The translations under genes were made by a program, and so were the position numbers. From assembly GCA_017465505.1 (NCBI GenBank), contig JAFTWB010000010.1, forward strand, positions 1 to 48,872: 48,872 bases of DNA. The letters are read 5' to 3'. Each line of letters opens with the position of its first letter. The stretch's first letter is position 1. Below, piece after piece: positions 7,793-14,691 of the stretch. The notes under the pieces were generated by a model, which saw only the letters and a program-made list of their open reading frames with translations, was not told the origin of the DNA and made no database searches. Source of the stretch: Clostridia bacterium. Lineage in GTDB: Bacteria > Bacillota > Clostridia > Oscillospirales > Acutalibacteraceae.

Positions 7793-8639
7793 TACCAATA
7801 AAAATATACTTATCGTAGGCCTTGGACTTATGGGCGGCAGCTATGCTCTGGGCTTTAAAAAGCTGGGCTTTAAGATTTCGGCAATTTCAAGGCGACAGGA
7901 AACCATCGACTACGCTATTGAAAACAACATCATCGACGAGGGCTTTACTACTCCTGACCCCGAGGTTATAGGCAAAGCGGATGTTATTGTTTTCGGTCTT
8001 TATCCTCAGATTTTTATTCAGTGGATTAAGGACAACCAGCAGCATTTTAAAAGCGGAGCTCTCCTTACAGATGTAACAGGTGTTAAGGGCTCTGTGGTTT
8101 ACGAGGTGCAGGCAGCTTTAAGGGATGACGTGGAGTTTATTGCAGCTCACCCAATGGCAGGTAAAGAGGTTTACGGCGTGGAAAACGCCGACGAGCGGAT
8201 TTTCTATGGTGCTAACTACATCGTTACCCCTACAGAGAAAAACACCCCCGAGGCTATTGAGGACTGCCTCGAAATCGGCAGACTTCTGGGCTTTGGCCAC
8301 GTCAGTGTGCTCACACCGGAAAAACACGACAGTATGATAGGCTTTGTTTCTCAGCTTACTCACTGCATTGCAGTGACATTGATGAACTGCTGTGACGACG
8401 AAAACCTTAAGAATTATACAGGCGACTCTTTCAGGGATTTAACAAGAATCGCAAGAATCAACGACAAAATGTGGAGCGAGCTTTTCATTATGAACAAGCC
8501 TGCCCTGCTTCACCAGATGCACCGCTTTGAGGACCAGTTTGACCGACTTAAGGCGGCCCTCTTAAACGGCGACGAGGACACAATGCGTGAGATGATGAGA
8601 ATTTCCACCACCCGTCGAGCATTATTTGACAAGAAATAA
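7782..8639 (+). CDS. tyrA: Prephenate dehydrogenase
   Basis: The 285-residue protein oxidatively decarboxylates prephenate to 4-hydroxyphenylpyruvate. A Rossmann domain starts with GLGLMGGSYALGFKKLG, the catalytic His is in AAHPMAGKE, and a helical dimerisation domain follows (LTPEKHD, FRDLTRIA). No ACT domain is present, so tyrosine regulation through one is unlikely. ATG 7782 is 7 bases after GAGGTG; ATG 7785 is an alternative. Its substrate would come from the PheA mutase domain. Confidence 0.93.
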   Translation: MMLNTNKNILIVGLGLMGGSYALGFKKLGFKISAISRRQETIDYAIENNIIDEGFTTPDPEVIGKADVIVFGLYPQIFIQWIKDNQQHFKSGALLTDVTGVKGSVVYEVQAALRDDVEFIAAHPMAGKEVYGVENADERIFYGANYIVTPTEKNTPEAIEDCLEIGRLLGFGHVSVLTPEKHDSMIGFVSQLTHCIAVTLMNCCDDENLKNYTGDSFRDLTRIARINDKMWSELFIMNKPALLHQMHRFEDQFDRLKAALLNGDEDTMREMMRISTTRRALFDKK

Positions 8640-8653
8640 GGAGTGTTTTCACT

Positions 8654-9682
8654 ATGAATATGAATTTTATCCGCAAACTGCCCATTCCAAAGGATGTTAA
8701 GGAGCAGTTTCCTCTATCTGCCGATTTAGCAAAAATCAAAAAGGACAGAGATATTGAAATCAAGAAAATCTTCACAGGGGAAAGCAACAAGTTTTTGCTT
8801 GTTATCGGCCCTTGCTCTGCTGACCGAGAGGACGCCGTTATGGAGTATATCTCCAGACTGAGAGGTTTGCAGGAAAAGGTAGAGGACAAAATCTTTATCA
8901 TACCCCGAATTTATACAGGTAAGCCTCGTACAACAGGTGCAGGCTACAAGGGCCTTTTGCACCAGCCCGACCCTAATGAGAAGCCCGACCTTTTCAAAGG
9001 AATTGTGGCAATCCGTGAGCTTCATATGAGAGCTTTGAGAGAAACAGGCTTTACCTGTGCCGACGAAATGCTTTACCCTGAAAATCACCGTTATCTTTCG
9101 GATATTATTGCTTATGTTGCAGTTGGTGCAAGAAGTGTTGAGAATCAGCAGCACCGCCTTACCGCTTCGGGCCTTGAGGTGCCTGTGGGTATGAAAAACC
9201 CCACATCAGGCGACCTTACGGTTATGATGAACTCCATTACTGCGGCTCAGAGTGCTCACACCTTTATTTACCGCGGCTGGGAAGCTCAGTCTGAGGGCAA
9301 TCCCCTTGCTCACGCAATCCTCAGAGGCTATGTAAACAAGCACGGTCAGTGCCAGCCTAATTACCATTACGAGGATTTGATTCTCACTTCCGAAATGTAT
9401 CAGAAGCACGGACTTAAGAATCCTGCGGTTATTGTGGACACAAACCACGCCAACTCCAACAAGCAGTACCTTGAGCAGATAAGAATCGCCAAAGAGGTGC
9501 TTTACAGCAAGCGTCACAACGCAGACATCGGCAAAATGGTAAAGGGTCTGATGATTGAAAGCTACCTTGAGGACGGCACTCAGAAAATCGGCGACTGCAT
9601 TTACGGCAAGTCTATTACTGACCCCTGTCTGGGCTGGGAAAAGACAGAGCGTCTTGTGCTGGATATTGCAGAGTATCTGTGA
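8654..9682 (+). CDS. aroF: DAHP synthase, class I (AroG/AroF/AroH type)
   Basis: The 342-residue protein condenses PEP and erythrose-4-phosphate in the first shikimate step. It carries VIGPCSADRED, PRIYTGKPRTTGAGYKG, the SVENQQHR segment, GMKNPTSGDL and VDTNHANSNKQ, matching the E. coli-type class I enzymes. The letter F, G or H cannot be decided from sequence. A weak terminator follows at 9709-9742. Placing the entry enzyme last in the operon is unremarkable but means its expression depends on full-length transcription. Confidence 0.93.
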   Translation: MNMNFIRKLPIPKDVKEQFPLSADLAKIKKDRDIEIKKIFTGESNKFLLVIGPCSADREDAVMEYISRLRGLQEKVEDKIFIIPRIYTGKPRTTGAGYKGLLHQPDPNEKPDLFKGIVAIRELHMRALRETGFTCADEMLYPENHRYLSDIIAYVAVGARSVENQQHRLTASGLEVPVGMKNPTSGDLTVMMNSITAAQSAHTFIYRGWEAQSEGNPLAHAILRGYVNKHGQCQPNYHYEDLILTSEMYQKHGLKNPAVIVDTNHANSNKQYLEQIRIAKEVLYSKRHNADIGKMVKGLMIESYLEDGTQKIGDCIYGKSITDPCLGWEKTERLVLDIAEYL

Positions 9683-9708
9683 AAAGTGAAAAGGTGTTTT
9701 TTGAAATC

Positions 9709-9742
9709 AAAGCCTCGCTGTTTATTAACGGCGAGGCTTTTG
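9709..9742 (+). terminator. Terminator of the aromatic operon
   Basis: AAAGCCTCGC (9709-9718) pairs with GCGAGGCTTT (9731-9740) across a 12-base loop, but only four T residues end the hairpin. It looks intrinsic but weak. Confidence 0.65.
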
Positions 9743-9765
9743 TCGTTAGCCACAGTGGAGCGGTA

Positions 9766-9924
9766 TTGTGCCTTGCACAAAGTGAATAGATGGAATATCC
9801 GACCTTTGGTCGGAGCGATATATTGACTTCGTCAATTCGATATATTTGCTATGCAAATGCGATATACTGCAAGCAGTGCGATATGTTTGCTTACGCAAAC
9901 GTTAATGTGGCACGCTTTGCGTGC
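9766..9924 (+). repeat. Mini-hairpin array, GCGATAT linker family
   Basis: Stem-loops in order are TTGTG/CACAA, CCGACC/GGTCGG, TTGAC/GTCAA, ATTTGC/GCAAAT, CTGC/GCAG, GTTTGC/GCAAAC, separated by CGATAT or GCGATAT. The cap hairpin GCACGC-TTT-GCGTGC ends the array (9910-9924). A near-copy lies at 28971-29137 and differs mainly in loops, for example GCTATGC against GCTCACGC. The ORF readable through it (9790-9990) is not a gene. Confidence 0.85.
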
Positions 9925-9963
9925 GATTATAATAAATATTATTGTAGCATTGTAGGGGAAGGT

Positions 9964-10140
9964 GTACCCATCCGGAAAGGTTTAGTTTAGCAGAAAGTTT
10001 GCTCGGACGATTCTTGAATCGTCCCTACAATAGACGTTGATTAAATTTTTAACCCCGCCGTTAATCATAGGTTTAATTTATATCAAACCTTTCCAAAGGC
10101 GGAATCGCCCTCGGGTGGCTAACCCGTGGCTAACGACTGG
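9964..10140 (+). repeat. Dispersed intergenic repeat, copy 2
   Basis: This is a near-identical direct copy of 1-168, following the hairpin array and an AT-rich spacer. The right end (GTGGCTAACGACTGG) lies about 20 bases before the asnB -35 box. With copy 1 it brackets the mntP-tetR and aromatic genes. Confidence 0.85.
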
Positions 10141-10159
10141 ATAACGGGAAAATTTTTCG

Positions 10160-10188
10160 TTGCAAAACTGTATTGATTGTGGTATATT
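10160..10188 (+). promoter_or_regulatory. Promoter of asnB
   Basis: TTGCAA (10160-10165) and TATATT (10183-10188) are separated by 17 bases. The asnB start is 70 bases downstream. Confidence 0.65.
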
Positions 10189-10258
10189 TATACTGAATAA
10201 GTTTAATAATTAAAAGCAAAAGTGCTTTCCAAATTTTTTCAGGAAAGGAATTGATATT

Positions 10259-12307
10259 ATGTGCGGTATTTGCGGCTTTACAGGCGAAGTAAAAGACAGA
10301 AGCAAAACCCTTAAGAATATGACAGACGTTATCACTCACAGAGGCCCCGACTCTGAGGGCTTTTTCAGTGATGATTTTATAAATATGGGCTTTCGCCGTC
10401 TTTCTATTATTGACGTAGAAGAGGGCCACCAGCCTATTTATAACGAGGACAAAACCTTAGTCCTCACCTTTAACGGCGAGATTTACAACTACCGTGATTT
10501 GCGTACTGAGCTTAAAGAGCTGGGCCACACCTTCTATACCGAAACAGACAGTGAAGTTTTAATCCACGCCTTTGAAGAGTGGAAAGAAGATATGCTTATG
10601 CGTCTTCGCGGTATGTTTGGCTTTGCTATTTACAACACCAAGGACAAGTCCGTTTTTATTGCCCGTGACTTTTTCGGCATTAAGCCTATGCACTACACTC
10701 TTATTGACGGGGATTTGGTTTACGCCTCTGAAATCAAGAGTATCTTAAAGCACCCGAAATTCAAGAAGGAATTTAACGAGCGAGCTCTGGACAGCTACCT
10801 GTCTTTCCAGTATGCCGTTCCCCCCGAAACCTTCTTCAAGGGCGTTTACTGCCTTATGCCCGGTCACTTTATGTGGTTTAAAAACGGCGAGATTATGACA
10901 GAGAGATATTTTGAGCCTACCTTCAAGCCCGACGAGAATATGAGCGAGGAAGACGCAGTAAACAAAATCGACAAGGTTTTCGAAAACTCCGTTAACGCTC
11001 ACAAAATCGCCGACGTTGAGGTGGGATGTTTCCTCTCCAGCGGTGTTGACTCAAGCTACGTTTCCACCTATTTTGCCGACCAGAAGACCTTTACAGTAGG
11101 CTTTGACTTCGGCGAAAAATATAACGAAATCAGCTGGGCAAGCAGACTTAGTGAGAAAATCGGCGTTGACCACTACACCAAGCTTATTACAAGCGAGGAG
11201 TTCTGGGGTGCAGTGCCCGAGGTTCAGTATTTCTGCGACCAGCCTCTGGCAGACCCAAGTTGCATTGCTCTTTACTTTGTTTCTCAGCTTGCCAGCAAGT
11301 ACGTTAAGGTTGTGCTTTCAGGCGAGGGTGCTGACGAGCTTTTCGGCGGTTATCAGGTTTACAGAAGCCCTATGCACAGTAGAGTGTATCAGGCAATTGT
11401 GCCTTATCCTGTTCGTAAGCTTCTTTGCAAAATCGCTCAGAAGCTGCCTGACATCAAAGGCAGAGACTACATCATCCGCAGTACTCATCCTCTTGAGGAG
11501 CGTTTCATCGGCAACGCCTATATGTATGAGTATCAGGAGAAAAAAGAGCTCCTGAAAGACCCCTCTATCGCTACCAGACCTCAGGAGTACACCAAAAAGT
11601 TCTACCATCGTGCCAGAAAGTACGACGATGTTACCAAAATGCAGTATCTGGACATTAACCTCTGGATGGTGGGTGACATTCTCTTAAAGGCTGACAGAAT
11701 GAGTATGGCAAACTCTCTTGAGCTTCGTGTGCCTTTCCTTGACAAAGAAGTGTTTAATGTGGCTCGTACAATTCCCACAAGACTCAGAGTTAACAAGCAT
11801 AACACAAAGTACGCTCTTCGCCAGAGTGCTATGCGTCATATGCCCGAGGACAGTGCTCAGAAGGAAAAGCTGGGCTTCCCTGTGCCCACCCGTGTGTGGC
11901 TCAAGGACGAGAAGTACTACAATATCGTAAAGAAGGAGTTTACCTCTCCCACTGCCCAGAAATTCTTCAACATCGACGTGCTGACTCAGTGGCTTGATAC
12001 TCACTTTGAGGGCAAGGCTGACACTTCCCGTCAGGTGTGGACAGTTTACGTTTTCCTTCTGTGGTACAAGATGTATTTCGGCGAGGTAGACAATCAGGAG
12101 ATTACAGACGAAGCTGTTGCCGAGGTACAGCAGGCTATAGACAGCGTTGAGGAAACCTCAACCAACATCGGCGAAATGATTAACACCGATGAGTTTGACG
12201 CTTTCTTCGGTATGGCAGGAGAGGCTTCAGAAGAAAACACAGAGAGTGCAGAGAGCACAGAGAATACAGAAATTAAGGAAAAAACAGAATCTTCTTCTGA
12301 AAATTAA
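10259..12307 (+). CDS. asnB: Asparagine synthase (glutamine-hydrolysing)
   Basis: The 682-residue protein amidates aspartate with ATP and glutamine. Cys2 (MCGICGF) is the class II glutaminase nucleophile, so the initiator Met must be removed. The glutaminase domain covers about residues 1-200. The synthetase domain begins with the PP-loop SSGVDSS near residue 262 and includes LSGEGADELFGGY and RVPFLDKEV. After about residue 610 a low-complexity tail rich in Glu, Ser, Thr and Asn is added, making it longer than most AsnB. The start has AGGAAAGGA upstream. It precedes ribF by 49 bases. Confidence 0.94.
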   Translation: MCGICGFTGEVKDRSKTLKNMTDVITHRGPDSEGFFSDDFINMGFRRLSIIDVEEGHQPIYNEDKTLVLTFNGEIYNYRDLRTELKELGHTFYTETDSEVLIHAFEEWKEDMLMRLRGMFGFAIYNTKDKSVFIARDFFGIKPMHYTLIDGDLVYASEIKSILKHPKFKKEFNERALDSYLSFQYAVPPETFFKGVYCLMPGHFMWFKNGEIMTERYFEPTFKPDENMSEEDAVNKIDKVFENSVNAHKIADVEVGCFLSSGVDSSYVSTYFADQKTFTVGFDFGEKYNEISWASRLSEKIGVDHYTKLITSEEFWGAVPEVQYFCDQPLADPSCIALYFVSQLASKYVKVVLSGEGADELFGGYQVYRSPMHSRVYQAIVPYPVRKLLCKIAQKLPDIKGRDYIIRSTHPLEERFIGNAYMYEYQEKKELLKDPSIATRPQEYTKKFYHRARKYDDVTKMQYLDINLWMVGDILLKADRMSMANSLELRVPFLDKEVFNVARTIPTRLRVNKHNTKYALRQSAMRHMPEDSAQKEKLGFPVPTRVWLKDEKYYNIVKKEFTSPTAQKFFNIDVLTQWLDTHFEGKADTSRQVWTVYVFLLWYKMYFGEVDNQEITDEAVAEVQQAIDSVEETSTNIGEMINTDEFDAFFGMAGEASEENTESAESTENTEIKEKTESSSEN

Positions 12308-12356
12308 ATTAAGGATTATTTGGATTTTTTGAAAAAATGAAAAGGAGGTAAGAAGT

Positions 12357-13256
12357 ATGATTCATTTTGACAAAATTGTTCCCACAACAGCCCAAACTGC
12401 TGTTGCACTGGGCTGTTTTGACGGAATACATCTTGCTCACCGCAAGGTTATTGATGAGGTTTTAAAGTGCAGAGCCGAGGGGCTTGTTCCCTCAATGTTC
12501 ACCTTTGCAGACTACGCCAACAAGGGCGTTTCCAAGCGTATCTACACTCAGCAGGAAAAGCTTAACGAGCTGGAAGCCCTTGGTATTGAGCTGGTTTATT
12601 GTGTGCCTTTTCCCGAGGTTTGCCTGATGTCGGCGTCGGTTTTCGTTACCGACGTGCTCAGGGACAGCCTTAACGCCAAAAAGGTTTTCTGCGGCTTTAA
12701 CTATAAATTCGGCAGAGGCGGTACTTCTGACGTTTCTGTTCTTAAGTACCTCTGTGAAAAAGAAGGTATCGAGGTTGTGGTTGTGGATGAAATCCAACTT
12801 GACGGCGTGACGGTTTCTTCTTCTGAAATCAGACGTCTGCTTGACGAGGGTGACATTGCCACCGCTTCCAAAATGCTCAACAAGCCCTTTGCTTTGTTTG
12901 GCGAGGTTGTCCACGGCAACGCTCTGGGCAGAAAAATGGGTATCCCCACCATAAACGTAGGCACAGACGCCACAAAGCTTCTGCCCAAGTACGGTGTTTA
13001 CGGTGCCGTTGTTTACATAGACGGCGACCCTACACCCCTTAAGGCGGCTCTTAACATCGGTATGCGTCCTACTGTTGGCGGTGAAGAGCCCACTGTTGAG
13101 GCTTTTATTATTGACGAATGCGGCGACTTCTACGGCAAGCACGTTAAGGTTGAGCTGGTGGAGTATATCCGCGAGGAAAAGAAATTTGCCACCCTGCAGG
13201 ATTTGCAGTACGCTATTGAAAGCGATATCGAAGCTATCCGCAAGGTTCTGGCTTAA
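12357..13256 (+). CDS. ribF: Bifunctional riboflavin kinase / FAD synthetase
   Basis: The 299-residue protein makes FMN and FAD. An N-terminal nucleotidyltransferase (FAD synthetase) domain carries ALGCFDGIHLAHRKVI and VSSSEIRRLL; a C-terminal riboflavin kinase domain begins near residue 180 with GNALGRKMGIPTIN and includes the catalytic-region PTVEAFI. A strong AAAGGAGGT site precedes ATG 12357. It is followed by a terminator. FAD from this enzyme would serve thioredoxin reductase downstream, and FMN serves AroC, but that is general housekeeping. Confidence 0.95.
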   Translation: MIHFDKIVPTTAQTAVALGCFDGIHLAHRKVIDEVLKCRAEGLVPSMFTFADYANKGVSKRIYTQQEKLNELEALGIELVYCVPFPEVCLMSASVFVTDVLRDSLNAKKVFCGFNYKFGRGGTSDVSVLKYLCEKEGIEVVVVDEIQLDGVTVSSSEIRRLLDEGDIATASKMLNKPFALFGEVVHGNALGRKMGIPTINVGTDATKLLPKYGVYGAVVYIDGDPTPLKAALNIGMRPTVGGEEPTVEAFIIDECGDFYGKHVKVELVEYIREEKKFATLQDLQYAIESDIEAIRKVLA

Positions 13257-13267
13257 ACTTAACATCA

Positions 13268-13303
13268 CAGCCTGACTTCTCATAAGGAGTCAGGCTGTTT
13301 TAT
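13268..13303 (+). terminator. Terminator of asnB-ribF
   Basis: CAGCCTGACT (13268-13277) pairs perfectly with AGTCAGGCTG (13288-13297), followed by a T-rich tract. Confidence 0.85.
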
Positions 13304-13399
13304 TTGGTGGATTATAATATTATTGGTGCAGTATGCAAAAGATAATATAATTTATATAGAGAACAGGGTATGGCGAAACGAAGCTTCAACAATAAACTA

Positions 13400-13428
13400 T
13401 TGCGAAGTGATTAGATGGCGTGTATAAT
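13400..13428 (+). promoter_or_regulatory. Promoter of the DUF3990 cassette
   Basis: TTGCGA (13400-13405) and TATAAT (13423-13428) are separated by 17 bases, 36 bases ahead of the first start codon. The stretch is AT-rich and unlike the flanking genes. Confidence 0.65.
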
Positions 13429-13464
13429 ATAAATAGAATTACGATAGTACCGGAGGAAAGAAGT

Positions 13465-13956
13465 ATGATTTTGTATCACGGAAGTAACCTGACAGTATCA
13501 GAACCAAAACTGATTGCACAAAACCGCTTTCTTGACTTTGGATATGGCTTTTATACCACTACAAACAGGACTCAGGCAATCGGATTTGCTGACAAAGTAA
13601 CCAAACGACGCAAAGAGGGAAGCCCTACTGTCAGCATTTATGAAATTAACGAAGAAAAGGCTTTTGCAGAATGTTCTGTGTTAAGATTTGACGCACCCGA
13701 TGAGGCGTGGCTGGATTTCGTATCTGAAAACAGAGCCGGAAATTATAACGGTAAGTCCTATGATTTCGTATATGGACCTGTTGCAAATGATGATGTTTAC
13801 ACAACCTTTACACTTTATATAGCAGGTGTTTTTACCAAAGAGCAAACTATTGAAGCTCTGAAGGTCAAAAAACTATATAATCAGTTGGTACTTTCCTCGG
13901 AAAAGGCACTTTCTTTTTTGAAGTTTATTGGTACATTGTCGGAGGAGGAACTTTAA
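13465..13956 (+). CDS. DUF3990 protein, ADP-ribosyltransferase-like
   Basis: The 163-residue protein begins [10 protein letters not shown] and contains [19 protein letters not shown], which is the DUF3990 signature. I believe the family belongs to the ADP-ribosyltransferase superfamily, where the HG and the aromatic GFYTT strand would help hold NAD. No signal peptide or membrane segment is seen. ATG 13465 follows GGAGGAAAG, so the longer in-frame reading from 13420 is rejected. It overlaps the next gene by one base. The three genes form a compact AT-rich cassette between housekeeping genes, which suggests a toxin-antitoxin-like or defence role; this is inference. Confidence 0.82.
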   Translation: MILYHGSNLTVSEPKLIAQNRFLDFGYGFYTTTNRTQAIGFADKVTKRRKEGSPTVSIYEINEEKAFAECSVLRFDAPDEAWLDFVSENRAGNYNGKSYDFVYGPVANDDVYTTFTLYIAGVFTKEQTIEALKVKKLYNQLVLSSEKALSFLKFIGTLSEEEL

Positions 13957-14192
13957 TGGAACAGAAAAAGTTTGAGGCTATGCTTGTGTTGATTGTTCCC
14001 AAAGTAATTGGTTTGATTACTGAAAACTTTAAGATGGATGAAGTGACAGCAACAAAAACTTTTTATGAATCTAAAGTGTATTCTCTGTTAGAACAGGAGG
14101 ATACAAAGCTATGGCATCTTAGTCCGCTGACTCTTTTCAATATGTATGATGAAGAACGAAAGACAGGCAACATCACATTTCCGGAGGGATGA
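13956..14192 (+). CDS. Small cassette protein, function unknown
   Basis: This is a 78-residue, soluble-looking protein starting [10 protein letters not shown] and containing a region TKLWHLSPLTLFNMYDEE. Its start overlaps the DUF3990 stop by one base. I do not recognise a characterised family, though small proteins with a similar TKLWHLS stretch accompany DUF3791/DUF3990 genes as I recall. Its position between a candidate toxin and a DUF3791 protein makes it a candidate regulator or antitoxin. There is no DNA-binding motif that I can point to. Confidence 0.75.
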   Translation: MEQKKFEAMLVLIVPKVIGLITENFKMDEVTATKTFYESKVYSLLEQEDTKLWHLSPLTLFNMYDEERKTGNITFPEG

Positions 14193-14194
14193 AA

Positions 14195-14407
14195 ATGAGC
14201 CGACAAGGCGATTTTTTAATTTATTGCATAGAGCAGTATAAATCAGCAAAACAAATGACAGGTAAACAGGTGTCTGAATTATTCAGCCAATATAGTGTGT
14301 GGGAGTATATCTACTCCTGTTTTGAAGCCTTGCATACAACCGGTATAAACTATATTATTGATGATATTGACCGATATGTAGAAACAAGAAAACTTGCTAA
14401 GGTATAA
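14195..14407 (+). CDS. DUF3791 protein
   Basis: The 70-residue protein reads DFLIYCIEQYKSAKQMTGK then SELFSQYSVWEYIYSCFEAL and HTTGINYIIDDIDRY, a good match to the DUF3791 pattern (small helical protein with a tG-K and LHT..G motif). ATG 14195 is preferred over 14189 because GGAGGG (14183-14188) leaves 6 bases to it and none to the earlier ATG. DUF3791 genes commonly neighbour DUF3990 genes (recalled, not checked here). It may neutralise the DUF3990 protein. Confidence 0.8.
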   Translation: MSRQGDFLIYCIEQYKSAKQMTGKQVSELFSQYSVWEYIYSCFEALHTTGINYIIDDIDRYVETRKLAKV

Positions 14408-14495
14408 TTGAATATTTTAAATACCGTAATTTTTTTAATCATTCTCGCCACTATATCTTGTGGTAGAGGGCAGACCGACCACAAGAGCCTAAAAC

Positions 14496-14547
14496 TCCCT
14501 CAAACCCCGATTAGAGCAGGGTTTGGGGGATTTCTGCGTCTTTTTTT
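14496..14547 (+). terminator. Probable terminator after the DUF3990 cassette
   Basis: TCCCTCAAACCC (14496-14507) pairs with GGGTTTGGGGGA (14519-14530) with one mismatch. A run of seven T follows after a 10-base gap, so the spacing is not ideal. Confidence 0.6.
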
Positions 14548-14591
14548 AAGGCTTTTTAATTCTTATTTATCATTAAAGATTAACAAAATTG

Positions 14592-14639
14592 TCACAATAT
14601 ATTGTGGTTTTCCTCTTGACAAACCACAAAGATTTGTGC
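14592..14639 (+). promoter_or_regulatory. Paired NrdR-type boxes
   Basis: Box 1 (14592-14607) is TCACAATATATTGTGG and box 2 (14624-14639) is CCACAAAGATTTGTGC. Each is a 16-base imperfect palindrome of the ACAnnATATnnTGT type. Their starts are 32 bases apart, the three-helical-turn spacing known for NrdR sites. They bracket the -35 box of the nrdD promoter, so bound NrdR would block transcription when dATP is high. Confidence 0.85.
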
Positions 14640-14645
14640 TAATAT
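14616..14645 (+). promoter_or_regulatory. Promoter of nrdD
   Basis: TTGACA (14616-14621) and TAATAT (14640-14645) have an 18-base spacer occupied by NrdR box 2. The start codon is 46 bases further. Confidence 0.75.
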
Positions 14646-14691
14646 CATCTCAGACGCAAATTTCAGAAAATTATAAGAAAGGATTTTGATT

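Noticed and set aside
9766-9924. CRISPR-like array
   Set aside because: Units are 15-25 bases with 6-8 base linkers, and stems rather than spacers vary; no cas genes lie in the window.
9790-9990. 66-residue ORF
   Set aside because: It runs through the hairpin array and repeat, has no ribosome site and no protein-like composition.
14408-14689. 93-codon ORF after the DUF3791 gene
   Set aside because: It spans the terminator and the NrdR boxes/promoter of nrdD and starts at TTG without a ribosome site.
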